Assembly (NCBI GenBank): GCA_033782935.1
Contig: JAWQEG010000129.1
Span: 1,555,001-1,619,000 of the forward strand
Origin: Petrolisthes cinctipes
Taxonomy: Eukaryota > Arthropoda > Malacostraca > Decapoda > Porcellanidae
Length of the DNA: 64,000 bases
Direction of reading: 5' to 3'
The first letter of the stretch is position 1; each line of letters opens with the position of its first letter. Shown here piece after piece: positions 23,976-37,000 of this stretch. Below the pieces are notes generated by a model. The model ran no database searches. It was not told the DNA's origin and was given only the letters and a program-made list of their open reading frames with translations. Position numbers and translations under genes: made by a program.

Positions 23976-25887
23976 CTGAATTTGAGATATAAACGAGTAT
24001 AGAAGATGCATACACATATTGACTTTGAGCACCAAAAATATTGATTTTCAGCATGTTTTGGGCCTGAATTTTGAAAATACTCTAACACGGAGTAGGCATG
24101 TACAAATCGCTTCAGGGACACCAAAATATCGAATTTTCGTGTGTTTAGGGCCAGAAATTGAGATATAAACGGGTACAGATAATGAATGCACATATCGACT
24201 TTTGTGCACCTATAAGATCGATTTTCAGTATGTTTTTGGCCTGAATTTTGAAAATACTCTAACACGGAGTAGGCATGTACAGATCGCTTCTGGGACCCGT
24301 AAATATCGAATTTTCGGGTGTTTTGGGACTGAATTTGAGATATCGACTTTTTGGCACCTAAAATATCGATTTTTAGCATGTTTTTAGCCTATAATTTGAA
24401 AATATTCTAGCACTGAGTAGGCATGTACAGATTGCTTCTGGGACCCCAAAATATTGAATTTTCGGGTGTTTTGAGCCTGAATTTGAGATATAAACGGGTA
24501 CAGAAGATACATGCACATATTGACTTTGGGCATCTAAAATATCGATTTTGAGCATGTTTTGAGCCTATATTTTGAAAACATTCTAGCACTGAGTAGGCAT
24601 GTACAGATCACTTCTGGGACCCCAAAATATCGAATTTTCGGGTGTTTTGAGCCTGAATTTGGGATATAAACGGGTACTGAAGATGCATGCACATATCGAC
24701 TTTTGGGCACCTAAAACATCGATTTTGATCATGTTTTGGGCCTGTATTTTGAAAATACTCTAACACGGAGTAGGCATGTACAGATCGCTTCTGGGACCCC
24801 AAAATATCGAATTTTCGGGTGTTTAGGGCCAGAATTTGAGATATAAACGGGTACAGAAGATGCATGCACATATCGACTTTTGGGCACCTAAAAGATCGAT
24901 TTTCAGTATGTTTTTGGCCTGTATTTTGAAAATACTCTAACACGGAGTAGGCATGTACAGATCGCTTCTGGGACCCCTAAATATCGAATTTTCGGGTGTT
25001 TTGAGCCTTAATATGAAATATCAACTTTGGGCACCTAAAATATCGATTTTTTAGCATGTTTTGAGACTATATTTTGAAAATATTCTAGCACTGTGTAGGC
25101 ATGTACAGATCGCTTCTGGAACCCCAAAATATCTAATTTTCGGGTGTTTTGAGCCTGAATTTGAGATATAAACGAGTACAGAAGATGCATGCACATATCG
25201 ACTTTTGGGCAAATAAAATATCGATTTTGAGCATGTTTTGAGCCTATATTTTGAAAACAATCTAGCACTGAGTTGGCATGTACAGATCGCTTCTGGGACC
25301 CCAAAATATCGAATTTTCGGGTGTTTTGAGCCTGAATTTGAGATATAAACGAGTATAGAAGATGCATACACATATTGACTTTGGGCACCAAAAATATTGA
25401 TTTTCAGCATGTTTTGGGCCTGATTTTTGAAAATACTCTACCACGGAGTAGGCATGTACAGATCGCTTCTGGGACCCCTAAATATCGAAGTTTCGGGTGT
25501 TTTAAACCTGAATTTGAGATATAACCGTTTACTGAAGATGCATGCACATATCGACTTTTGGGCACCTAAAACATCGATTTTGAGCATGTTTTAAGCCTGT
25601 ATTTTGAAAATACTCTAACACGGAGTAGGCATGTACAGATCGCTTCTGGGACCTCAAAATATCGAATTTTCAGGTGTTTTGGGCCTGAATTTGAGATATC
25701 GCCTTTACGCACCTAAAATATCGATTTTTAGCATGTTTTGAGCCTATATTTGGAAAATATTCTAGCACTGAGTAGGTATGTACAGATCGCTTCTGGGACC
25801 CCAAAATATCGAATTTTCGGGTGTTTTGAGCTTGAATTTGAGATATAAACGAGTACAGAAGATGCATGCACATATCGACTTTTGGGC
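23418..25887. repeat. 2.5 kb segment, copy 2
   Basis: This matches 18852-21321 at offset 4,566 with a handful of single-base changes, for example gggacccgtaaat near 24297 against gggacccctaaat, tgttttgagac near 25055 against tgttttgagcc, and ctctaccac near 25439 against ctctaacac. Similarity ends inside the 25775 monomer, where this copy keeps an A-type second half and copy 1 switches to a D-type second half. Confidence 0.87.
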
Positions 25888-26658
25888 ACATAAAATATCG
25901 ATTTTGAGCATGTTTTGAGCCTATATTTTGAAAACATTCTAACACTGAGTAGGCATGTACAGATCGCTTCTTGGACCCTAAAATATCGAATTTTCGGGTG
26001 CTTAGAGCCAGTATTTGAGATATAAACGTTTACTGAAGATGCATGCACATATCGACTTTTGGGCACCTAAAAGATCGATTTTCAGTATGTTTTTGGCCTG
26101 TATTTTGAAAATACTCTAACACGGAGTAGGCATGTACAGATCGCTTCTGGGACACCAAAATATCGAATTTTCGGGTGTTTTGAGCCTGAATTTGAGATAT
26201 AAACGAGTATAGAAGATGCATACACATATTGACTTTGAGCACCAAAAATATTGATTTTCAGCATGTTTTGGGCCTGAATTTTGAAAATACTCTAACACGG
26301 AGTAGGCATGTACAAATCGCTTCAGGGACACCAAAATATCGAATTTTCGTGTGTTTAGGGCCAGAAATTGAGATATAAACGGGTACAGATGATGAATGCA
26401 CATATCGACTTTTGTGCACCTATAAGATCGATTTTCAGTATGTTTTTGGCCTGAATTTTGAAAATACTCTAACACGGAGTAGGCATGTACAGATCGCTTC
26501 TGGGACCCATAAATATCGAATTTTCGGGTGTTTTAAGGCTGAATTTGAGATATAAACGTGTACTGAAGATGCATGAACATATCGACTTTTGGGCACCTAA
26601 AAGATCGAATTTCAGTATGTTTTTGGCCTGTATTTTGAAAATACTCTAACACGGAGTA
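25888..26658. repeat. Junction monomers before the 7.36 kb blocks
   Basis: Starts are 25952, 26129, 26305 and 26482. The pair 26129-26481 is a third copy of 19353-19705 and 23919-24271 (gggacaccaaaatatcg, tgtgtttagggcc). The monomer at 26482 matches 18675, with ttttaaggctgaattt and aaacgtgtactgaag. The order therefore re-enters the 18.7 kb pattern just before the large duplication. Confidence 0.78.
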
Positions 26659-27984
26659 AACATGTACAGATCGCTTCTGGGACCCCTAAATATCGAATTT
26701 TCGGGTGTTTTGGGCCTTAATTTGAGATATCGCCTTTAGGCACCTAAAATATCGATTTTTAGCATGTTTTGAGCCTATATTTTTAAAATATTCTAGCACT
26801 GAGTAGGCATGTACAGATCGCTTCAGGGACACCAAAATATCGAATTTTCGGGTGTTTTGAGCCTGAATCTGAGATATAAACGAGTACAGAAGATGCATGC
26901 ACATATCGACTTTTGGGCACCTAAAATGTCGATTTTGAGCATGTTTTGAGCCTATATTTTGAAAACATTCTAGCACTAAGTAGGCATGTACAGGTCGCTT
27001 CTGGGACCTCAAAATATCGAATTTTCGGGTGTTTTGAGCCTGAATTTGAGATATAAACGAGTACAGAAGATGCATGCACATATCGACTTTTGGGCACCTA
27101 AAATAACGATTTTGAGCATGTATTGAGCCTATATTTTGAAAACATTCTAGCACTGAGTAGGCATGTACAGATCGCTTCTGGGACACCAAAATATCGATTT
27201 TTCGGGTGTTTTGAGCCTGAATTTGAGATATAAACGAGTATAGAAGATGCATACACATATTGACTTTGAGCACCAAAAATATTGATATTTAGCATGTTTT
27301 GGGCCTGAATTTTGAAAATACTCTAACACGGAGTAGGCATGTACAAATCGCTTCAGGGACACCAAAATATCGAATTTTCGTGTGTTTAGGGCCAGAAATT
27401 GAGATATAAACGTTTACTGAAGATGCATGCACATATCGACTTTTGGGCACCTAAGAGATCGATTTTCAGTATGTTTTTGGCGAGTATTTTGAAAATACTC
27501 TAACACAGAGTAGGCATGTACAGATCGCTTCTGGGACCCCTAAATATCGAATTTTCGGGTGTTTTAAGCCTGAATATGAGATATCGACTTTGGGCACCTA
27601 AAATATCGATTTTTAGCATGTTTTGAGCCTATATTTTGAAAATATTCTAGCAATGAGTAGGCATGTACAGATCGCTTCTTTGACCCCAAAATAACGAATT
27701 TTCGGGTGTTTTGAGCCTGAATTTGAGATATAAACGGGTACAGATGATGAATGCACATATCGACTTTTGTGCACCTAAAAGATCGATTTTCAGTATGTTT
27801 TTGGCCTGAATTTTGAAAATACTCTAACACGGAGTAGGCATGTACAGATCGTTTCTGGGACCCCTAAATATCGAAGTTTCGGATGTTTTGGGACTGAATT
27901 TGAGATATCGACTTTTTGGCACCTAAAATATCGATTTTTAGCATGTTTTTAGCCTATATTTTGAAAATATTCTAGCACTGAGTA

Positions 27985-28160
27985 GGCATGTACAGATTGC
28001 TTCTGGGACCCCAAAATATTGAATTTTCGGGTGTTTTGAGCCTGAATTTGAGATATAAACGGGTACAGAAGATACATGTACATATTGACTTTGGGCATCT
28101 AAAATATCGATTTTGAGCATGATTTGGGCCTGTATTTTGAAAATACTCTAACACGGAGTA
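27985..28160. repeat. Subfamily F monomer (176 bp), representative
   Basis: F carries several CpG-to-TpG changes relative to A: agattgcttctggg, aaaatattgaatttt and catattgacttt. It also has gatacatg instead of gatgcatg and gggcatctaaaatatcg. Other copies are 493, 9127, 13342, 19854, 24420, 31201 and 47546. It typically follows a C monomer whose second half reads tagcatgtttttagcc. Confidence 0.8.
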
Positions 28161-28337
28161 GGCATGTACAGATCACTTCTGGGACCCCAAAATATCGAAT
28201 TTTCGGGTGTTTTGAGCCTGAATTTGGGATATAAACGGGTACTGAAGATGCATGCACATATCGACTTTTGGGCACCTAAAACATCGATTTTGAGCATGTT
28301 TTGGGCCTGTATTTTGAAAATACTCTAACACGGAGTA
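28161..28337. repeat. Subfamily E monomer (177 bp), representative
   Basis: E is marked by gaatttgggatataaac or a close form, cgggtactgaag, cctaaaacatcg, gagcatgttttgggcctg and the tactctaacacggagta tail. This copy also shows a CpG-to-CpA change, gatcacttc for gatcgcttc. Other E copies are 9303, 13518, 20030, 31377 and 47722. E usually follows an F monomer. Confidence 0.8.
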
Positions 28338-30517
28338 GGCATGTACAGATCGCTTCTGGGACCCCAAAATATCGAATTTTCGGGTGTTTTGGGCCTGAAT
28401 TTGAGATATCGCCTTTACGCACCTAAAATATCGATTTTAGCATGTTTTGAGCCTATATTTTGAAAACATTCTATCACTGAGAAGGCATGTACAGATCGCT
28501 TCTGGGACCCTAAAATATCGAATTTTCGGGTGTTTAGGGCCAGAATTTGAGATATAAACTGGTACAGAAGATGCATGCACATTTCGACTTTTGGGCACCT
28601 AAAACATCGATTTTCAGTATGTTTTTGGCCTGTATTTTGAAAATACTCTAACACGGAGTAGGCATGTACAGATCGCTTCTGGGACCCCTAAATATCGAAT
28701 TTTCGGGTGTTTTGGGCCTTAATTTGAGATATCGCCTTTACGCACCTAAAATATCGATTTTTAGCATGTTTTGAGCCTATATTTTGAAAATATTCTAGCA
28801 CTGAGTAGGCATGTACAGATCGCTTCTCAGACCCCAAAATATAGAATTTTCGGGTGTTTTGAGCCTGAATTTGAGATATAAACGAGTACAGAAGATGCAT
28901 GCACATATCGACTTTTGGGCACCTAAAATATCGATTTTGAGCATGTTTTGAGCCTATATTTAGAAAACATTCTAGCACTAAGTAGGCATGTACAGATCGC
29001 TTCTGTGACCCCAAAATATCGAATTTTCGGGTGTTTTTGAGCCTGAATTTGAGATATAAACAAGTATAGAAGATGCATACACATATTGACTTTGGGCACC
29101 AAAAATATCGATTTTCAGCATGTTTTGGGCCTGAATTTTGAAAATACTCTAACACGGAATAGGCATGTACAGATCGCTTCTGGGACCCCAATATATCGAA
29201 TTTTCTGGTGTTTTGAGCCTGAATTTGAGATATAAACGAGTACAGAAGATGCATGCACATATCGACTTTTGGGCACCTAAAATATCGATTTTGAGCATGT
29301 TTTGAGCCTATATTTTGAAAACATTCTAGCACTGAGTAGGCATGTACAGATCGCTTCTGGGACCCCAAAATATCGAATTTTCGGGTGTTTTGAGCCGGAA
29401 TTTGAGATATAAACGAGTATAGAAGATGCATACACATATTGACTTTGGGCACCAAAAATATCGATTTTCAGCATGTTTTGGGCCTGAATTTTGAAAATAC
29501 TCTAACACGTAGTAGGCATGTACAAATCGCTACTGGGACCCCAAAATATCGAATTTTCGGGTGTTTAGGGCCAGAATTTGAGATATAAACGGGTACAGAT
29601 GATGAATGCACATATCGACTTTTGGGCACCTAAAAGATCTATTTTCAGTATGTTTTTGGCCTGAAATTTGAAAATACTCTAACACGGAGTAGGCATGTAC
29701 AGATCGCTTCTGGAACCCCTAAATATCGAAGTTTCGGGTGTTTTGGGACTGAATTTGAGATATCGACTTTTTGGCACCTAAAATATCGATATTTAGCATG
29801 TTTTTAGCCTATATTTTGAAAATATTCTAGCACTGAGTAGGCATGTACAGATTGCTTCTGGGACCCCAAAATATTGTATTTTCTGGTGTTTTGAGCCTGA
29901 ATTTGAGATATAAACGAGTACAGAAGATGCATGCACATATCGTCTTTTGGGCACCTAAAATATCGATTTTGAGCATGTTTTGAGTCTATATTTTGAAAAC
30001 ATTCTAGCACTGAGTAGGCATGTACAGATCGCTTCTGGGACACCAAAATATCGAATTTTCGGGTGTTTTGAGCAGGAATTTGAGATGTAAACGAGTATAG
30101 AAGATGCATACACATATTGACTTAGGGCACCAAAAATATCGATTTTCAGCATGTTTTGGGCCTGAATTTTGAAAATACTCTAACACGGAGTAGGCATGTA
30201 CAAATCGCTACTGGGACCCAAAAATATCGAATTTTCGGGTGTTTAGGGCCAGAATTTGATATATAAACGGGTACAGATGATGAATGCACATATCGACTTT
30301 TGGGCACCTAAAAGATCGATTTTCAGTATGTTTTTGGCCTGAATTTTGAAAATACTCTAAGACGGAGTAGGCATGTACAGATCGCTTCTGGGACCCCTAA
30401 ATATCGAAGTTTCGGGTGTTTTGGGACTGAATTTGAGATATCGACTTTTTGGCACCTAAAATATCGATTTTTAGCATGTTTTTAGCCTATATTTTGAAAA
30501 TATTCTAGCACTGAGTA

Positions 30518-30699
30518 GGCATGTACAGATTGCTTCTGGGACCCCAAAATATTGAATTTTCGGGTGTTTTGAGCCTGAATTTGCGATATAAACGGGTACA
30601 GAAGATACCTGCACATATTGACTTTGGGCATCTAAAATATCGATTTTGAGCATGAGCATGTTTTGAGCCTGTATTTTGAAAATACTCTAACACGGAGTA
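30518..30699. repeat. F monomer with 6 bp internal duplication (182 bp)
   Basis: The word gagcat is doubled to gagcatgagcatg at 30648-30660, lengthening a 176 bp F monomer to 182 bp. The only other copy I saw is 37878-38059, its counterpart in the second 7.36 kb block, so it is a good private marker for that duplication. Confidence 0.85.
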
Positions 30700-32906
30700 G
30701 GCATGTACAGATCGCTTCTGGAACCCCAAAATATCGAATTTTCGGGTGTTTAGGGCCAGAATTTGAGATATAAACGTTTACAGAAGATGCATGCACATAT
30801 CGACTTTTGGGCACCTAAAAGATCGATTTTCAGTATGTTTTGGGCCTGTATTTTGAAAATACTCTAACACGGAGTAGGCATGTACAGATAGCTTCTGGGA
30901 CCCCTAAATATCGAATTTTCGGGTGTTTTGAGCCTTAATATGAGATATCGACTTTGGGCACCTAAAATATCGATTTTTAGCATGTTTTGAGCCTATATTT
31001 TGAAAATATTCTAGCACTGAGTAGGCATGTACAGATCGCTTCTGGGACCCCAAAATATCGAATTTTCTGGTGTTTTGAGCCTGAATTTGAGATATAAACG
31101 AGTACAGAAGATGCATGCACATATCGACTTTTTGGTACCTAAAATATCGATTTTTAGCATGTTTTTAGCCTATATTTTTAAAATATTCTAGCACTGAGTA
31201 TGCATGTACAGATTGCTTCTGGGACCCCAAAATATTGAATTTTCGGGTGTTTTGAGCCAGAATTTGAGATATAAACGGGTACAGAAGATACATGCACATA
31301 TTGACTTTGGGCATCTAAAATATCGATTTTGAGCATGTTTTGGGCCTGTATTTTGAAAATACTCAAACACGGAGTAGGCATGTACAGATCGCTTCTGGGA
31401 CCCCAAAATATCGAATTTTCGGGTGTTTTGAGCCTGAATTTGGGATATAAACGGGTACTGAAGATGCATGCACATATCGACTTTTGGGCACCTAAAACAT
31501 CGATTTTGAGCATGTTTAGGGCCTGTATTTTGAAAATACTCTAACACGGAGTAGGCATGTACAGATCGCTTCTGGGACCCCAAAATATCGAATTTTCGGG
31601 TGTTTAGGGCCATTATTTAAGATATAAACGGGTACAGAAGATGCATGTACATATCGACTTTTGGGCACCTAAAAGAACGATTTTCAGTATGTTTTTGGCC
31701 TGTATTCAGAAAATACTCTAACACGGAGTTGGCATGTACAGATCGCTTCTGGGACCCCAAATATCGAATTTTCGGGTGTTTTGGGCCTGAATTTGAGATA
31801 TCGCCTTTACGCACCTAAAATATCGATTTTTAGCATGTTTTGAGCCTATATTTTGAAAATATTCTAGCACTGAGTAGGCATGTACAGATCGCTGCTTTGA
31901 CCCCAAAATATCGAATTCTCGGGTGTTTTGAGCCTGAATTTGAGATATAAACGAGTACAAAAGATGCATGCGCATATCGACTTTTGGGCACCTAAAATAT
32001 CGATTATGAGCATGTTTTGAGCCTATATTTTGAAAACAATATAGCACTGAGTTGGCATGTACAGATCGCTTCTGGGACCCCAAAATATCGAATTTTCGGG
32101 TGTTTTGAGCCTGAATTTGAGATATAAACGAGTATAGAAGATGCATACACATATTGACTTTGGGCACCAAAAATATCGATTTTCAGCATGTTTTGGGCCT
32201 GAATTTTGAAAATACTCTAATACGGAGTAGGCATGTACAGATCGCTTCTGGGACCCCTAAATATCGAAGTTTCGGGTGTTTTGAGCCTGAATTTGAGATA
32301 TAAACGTTTACTGAAGATGCATGCACATATCGACTTTTAGGCACCTAAAACATCGATTTTGAGCATGTTTTGGGCCTGTATTTTGAAAATACTCTAACAC
32401 GGAGTAGGCATGTACAAATCGCTTCTGGGACCCCAAATATCGAATTTTCGGGTGTTTTGGGCCTGAATTTGAGATATCGCCTTTACGCACCTAAAATATC
32501 GATTTTTAGCATGTTTTTAGAATATATTTTGAAAATATTCTAGCACTGAGTAAGCATGTACAGATTGCTTCTGGGACCCCAAAATATTGAATTTTCTGGT
32601 GGTTTGAGCCTGAATTTGAGATATAAACGGGTACAGAAGATACATGCACAAATCGACTTTTGGGCACCTAAAATATCAATTTTGAGCATGTTTTGAGCCT
32701 ATATTTTGAAAACATTCTAGCACTGAGTAGGCATGTACAGATCGCTTCTGGGACCCTAAAATATCGAATTTTCGGGTGCTTAGGGCCAGAATTTGAGATA
32801 TAAACGGGTACAGAAGATGCATGCACATATCGACTTTTGGGCACCTAAAAGATCGATTTTCAGTATGTTTTTGGCCTGTATTTTGAAAATACTCTAACAC
32901 GGAGTA

Positions 32907-33014
32907 GGCGTGTACAGATCCCTTCTGGGACCCCTAAATATCGAATGGGCACCAAAAATATCGATTTTTAGCATGTTTTGAGCCTATATTTTGAAAAAAT
33001 TCTAACACTGAGTA
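32907..33014. repeat. Truncated 108 bp monomer
   Basis: The sequence jumps from ctaaatatcgaat to gggcaccaaaaatatcg, removing about 68 bp from the middle of a full monomer and joining a first-half start to a B-type second half. The next tail reads aaaaaattctaacactgag. The same junction occurs at 40267-40374, 46141-46248, 52076-52183, 57510-57617 and 63040-63147. Six copies with one junction mean a single event later copied with its surroundings. Confidence 0.9.
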
Positions 33015-34018
33015 GGCATGTTCAGATCCCTTCTGGGACCCCTAAATATCGAATTTTCGGGTGTTTTGGGACTGAATTTGAGATATCGACTTTTGGGCAC
33101 CTAAAATATCGATTTTCAGCATGTTTTGGGCCTGTATTTTGAAAATACTCTAACACGGAGTAGGCATGTACAGATCGCTTCTGGGACCCCAAAATATCGA
33201 ATTTTCGGGTGTTTTGAGCTTGAATTAGAGATATAAACGGGTACTGAAGATGCATGCACATATCGACTTTTGGGCACCTAAAACATCGATTTTGAGCATG
33301 TTTTGAGCCTATATTTTGAAAACATTCTAGCACTGAGTAGGCATGTACAGATCGCTTCTGGGACCCAAAAATATCGAATTTTCGGGTGTTTAGGGCCATA
33401 ATTTGAGATATAAACGGGTATAGAAGATGCATGCACATATCGACTTTTGGGCACCTAAAAGATCGATTATCAGTATGTTTTTGGCCTGTATTTTGAAAAT
33501 ACTCTAACACGGAGTAGGCATGTACCGATCGCTTCTGGGACCCCTAAATATCGAAGTTTCGGATGTTTTGGGACTGAATTTGAGATATCGACTTTTTGGA
33601 ACCTAAAATATCGATTTTTAGCATGTTTTTAGCCTATATTTTGAAAATATTCTAGCACTGAGTAGGCATGTACAGATTGCTTCTAGGACCCCAAAATATC
33701 GAATTTTCGGGTGTTTAGGGCCAGAATTTAAGATATAAACGGGTACAGATAATGCATGCACATATCGACTTTTGGGCACATAAAACATCGATTTTCAGTA
33801 TGTTTTTGGCCTGTATTTTGAAAATACTATAACACGGAGTAGGCATGTACAGATCGCTTCTGGGACCCCTAAATATCGAATTTTCGGGTGTTTTGAGCCT
33901 GAATTTGGGATATAAACGGGTACTGAAGATGCATGCACATATCGACTTTTGGGCACCTAAAACATCGATTTTGAGCATGTTTTGGGCCTGTATTTTGAAA
34001 ATACTCTAACACGGAGTA

Positions 34019-37000
34019 AACATGTACAGATCGCTTCTGGGACCCCTAAATATCGAATTTTCGGGTGTTTTGGGCCTTAATTTGAGATATCGCCTTTAGG
34101 CACCTAAAATATCGATTTTTAGCATGTTTTGAGCCTATATTTTTAAAATATTCTAGCACTGAGTAGGCATGTACAGATCGCTTCAGGGACACCAAAATAT
34201 CGAATTTTCGGGTGTTTTGAGCCTGAATCTGAGATATAAACGAGTACAGAAGATGCATGCACATATCGACTTTTGGGCACCTAAAATGTCGATTTTGAGC
34301 ATGTTTTGAGCCTATATTTTGAAAACATTCTAGCACTAAGTAGGCATGTACAGGTCGCTTCTGGGACCTCAAAATATCGAATTTTCGGGTGTTTTGAGCC
34401 TGAATTTGAGATATAAACGAGTACAGAAGATGCATGCACATATCGACTTTTGGGCACCTAAAATAACGATTTTGAGCATGTATTGAGCCTATATTTTGAA
34501 AACATTCTAGCACTGAGTAGGCATGTACAGATCGCTTCTGGGACACCAAAATATCGATTTTTCGGGTGTTTTGAGCCTGAATTTGAGATATAAACGAGTA
34601 TAGAAGATGCATACACATATTGACTTTGAGCACCAAAAATATTGATATTTAGCATGTTTTGGGCCTGAATTTTGAAAATACTCTAACACGGAGTAGGCAT
34701 GTACAAATCGCTTCAGGGACACCAAAATATCGAATTTTCGTGTGTTTAGGGCCAGAAATTGAGATATAAACGTTTACTGAAGATGCATGCACATATCGAC
34801 TTTTGGGCACCTAAGAGATCGATTTTCAGTATGTTTTTGGCGAGTATTTTGAAAATACTCTAACACAGAGTAGGCATGTACAGATCGCTTCTGGGACCCC
34901 TAAATATCGAATTTTCGGGTGTTTTAAGCCTGAATATGAGATATCGACTTTGGGCACCTAAAATATCGATTTTTAGCATGTTTTGAGCCTATATTTTGAA
35001 AATATTCTAGCAATGAGTAGGCATGTACAGATCGCTTCTTTGACCCCAAAATAACGAATTTTCGGGTGTTTTGAGCCTGAATTTGAGATATAAACGGGTA
35101 CAGATGATGAATGCACATATCGACTTTTGTGCACCTAAAAGATCGATTTTCAGTATGTTTTTGGCCTGAATTTTGAAAATACTCTAACACGGAGTAGGCA
35201 TGTACAGATCGTTTCTGGGACCCCTAAATATCGAAGTTTCGGATGTTTTGGGACTGAATTTGAGATATCGACTTTTTGGCACCTAAAATATCGATTTTTA
35301 GCATGTTTTTAGCCTATATTTTGAAAATATTCTAGCACTGAGTAGGCATGTACAGATTGCTTCTGGGACCCCAAAATATTGAATTTTCGGGTGTTTTGAG
35401 CCTGAATTTGAGATATAAACGGGTACAGAAGATACATGTACATATTGACTTTGGGCATCTAAAATATCGATTTTGAGCATGATTTGGGCCTGTATTTTGA
35501 AAATACTCTAACACGGAGTAGGCATGTACAGATCACTTCTGGGACCCCAAAATATCGAATTTTCGGGTGTTTTGAGCCTGAATTTGGGATATAAACGGGT
35601 ACTGAAGATGCATGCACATATCGACTTTTGGGCACCTAAAACATCGATTTTGAGCATGTTTTGGGCCTGTATTTTGAAAATACTCTAACACGGAGTAGGC
35701 ATGTACAGATCGCTTCTGGGACCCCAAAATATCGAATTTTCGGGTGTTTTGGGCCTGAATTTGAGATATCGCCTTTACGCACCTAAAATATCGATTTTAG
35801 CATGTTTTGAGCCTATATTTTGAAAACATTCTATCACTGAGAAGGCATGTACAGATCGCTTCTGGGACCCTAAAATATCGAATTTTCGGGTGTTTAGGGC
35901 CAGAATTTGAGATATAAACTGGTACAGAAGATGCATGCACATTTCGACTTTTGGGCACCTAAAACATCGATTTTCAGTATGTTTTTGGCCTGTATTTTGA
36001 AAATACTCTAACACGGAGTAGGCATGTACAGATCGCTTCTGGGACCCCTAAATATCGAATTTTCGGGTGTTTTGGGCCTTAATTTGAGATATCGCCTTTA
36101 CGCACCTAAAATATCGATTTTTAGCATGTTTTGAGCCTATATTTTGAAAATATTCTAGCACTGAGTAGGCATGTACAGATCGCTTCTCAGACCCCAAAAT
36201 ATAGAATTTTCGGGTGTTTTGAGCCTGAATTTGAGATATAAACGAGTACAGAAGATGCATGCACATATCGACTTTTGGGCACCTAAAATATCGATTTTGA
36301 GCATGTTTTGAGCCTATATTTAGAAAACATTCTAGCACTAAGTAGGCATGTACAGATCGCTTCTGTGACCCCAAAATATCGAATTTTCGGGTGTTTTTGA
36401 GCCTGAATTTGAGATATAAACAAGTATAGAAGATGCATACACATATTGACTTTGGGCACCAAAAATATCGATTTTCAGCATGTTTTGGGCCTGAATTTTG
36501 AAAATACTCTAACACGGAATAGGCATGTACAGATCGCTTCTGGGACCCCAATATATCGAATTTTCTGGTGTTTTGAGCCTGAATTTGAGATATAAACGAG
36601 TACAGAAGATGCATGCACATATCGACTTTTGGGCACCTAAAATATCGATTTTGAGCATGTTTTGAGCCTATATTTTGAAAACATTCTAGCACTGAGTAGG
36701 CATGTACAGATCGCTTCTGGGACCCCAAAATATCGAATTTTCGGGTGTTTTGAGCCGGAATTTGAGATATAAACGAGTATAGAAGATGCATACACATATT
36801 GACTTTGGGCACCAAAAATATCGATTTTCAGCATGTTTTGGGCCTGAATTTTGAAAATACTCTAACACGTAGTAGGCATGTACAAATCGCTACTGGGACC
36901 CCAAAATATCGAATTTTCGGGTGTTTAGGGCCAGAATTTGAGATATAAACGGGTACAGATGATGAATGCACATATCGACTTTTGGGCACCTAAAAGATCT

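Larger units (their letters stand above)
26659..34018. repeat. 7,360 bp tandem block of 44 monomers, copy 1
   Basis: This block starts at a gtaaacatg C monomer and contains 44 monomers. Its first five (26659-27512) match 18852-19705 at offset 7,807, so the block itself begins as a copy of older material. Private markers inside it include a 6 bp duplication at 30648-30660, a 108 bp truncated monomer at 32907, and the words ggcgagtattttg near 27480 and tgtattcagaaaat near 31700. The left end of similarity to copy 2 lies within about 40 bp upstream of 26659. Confidence 0.93.

Noticed and set aside
32907..33014. Foreign insertion at the odd gggcacc junction
   Set aside because: Both sides are ordinary monomer sequence and bases are missing rather than added, so it is an internal deletion.
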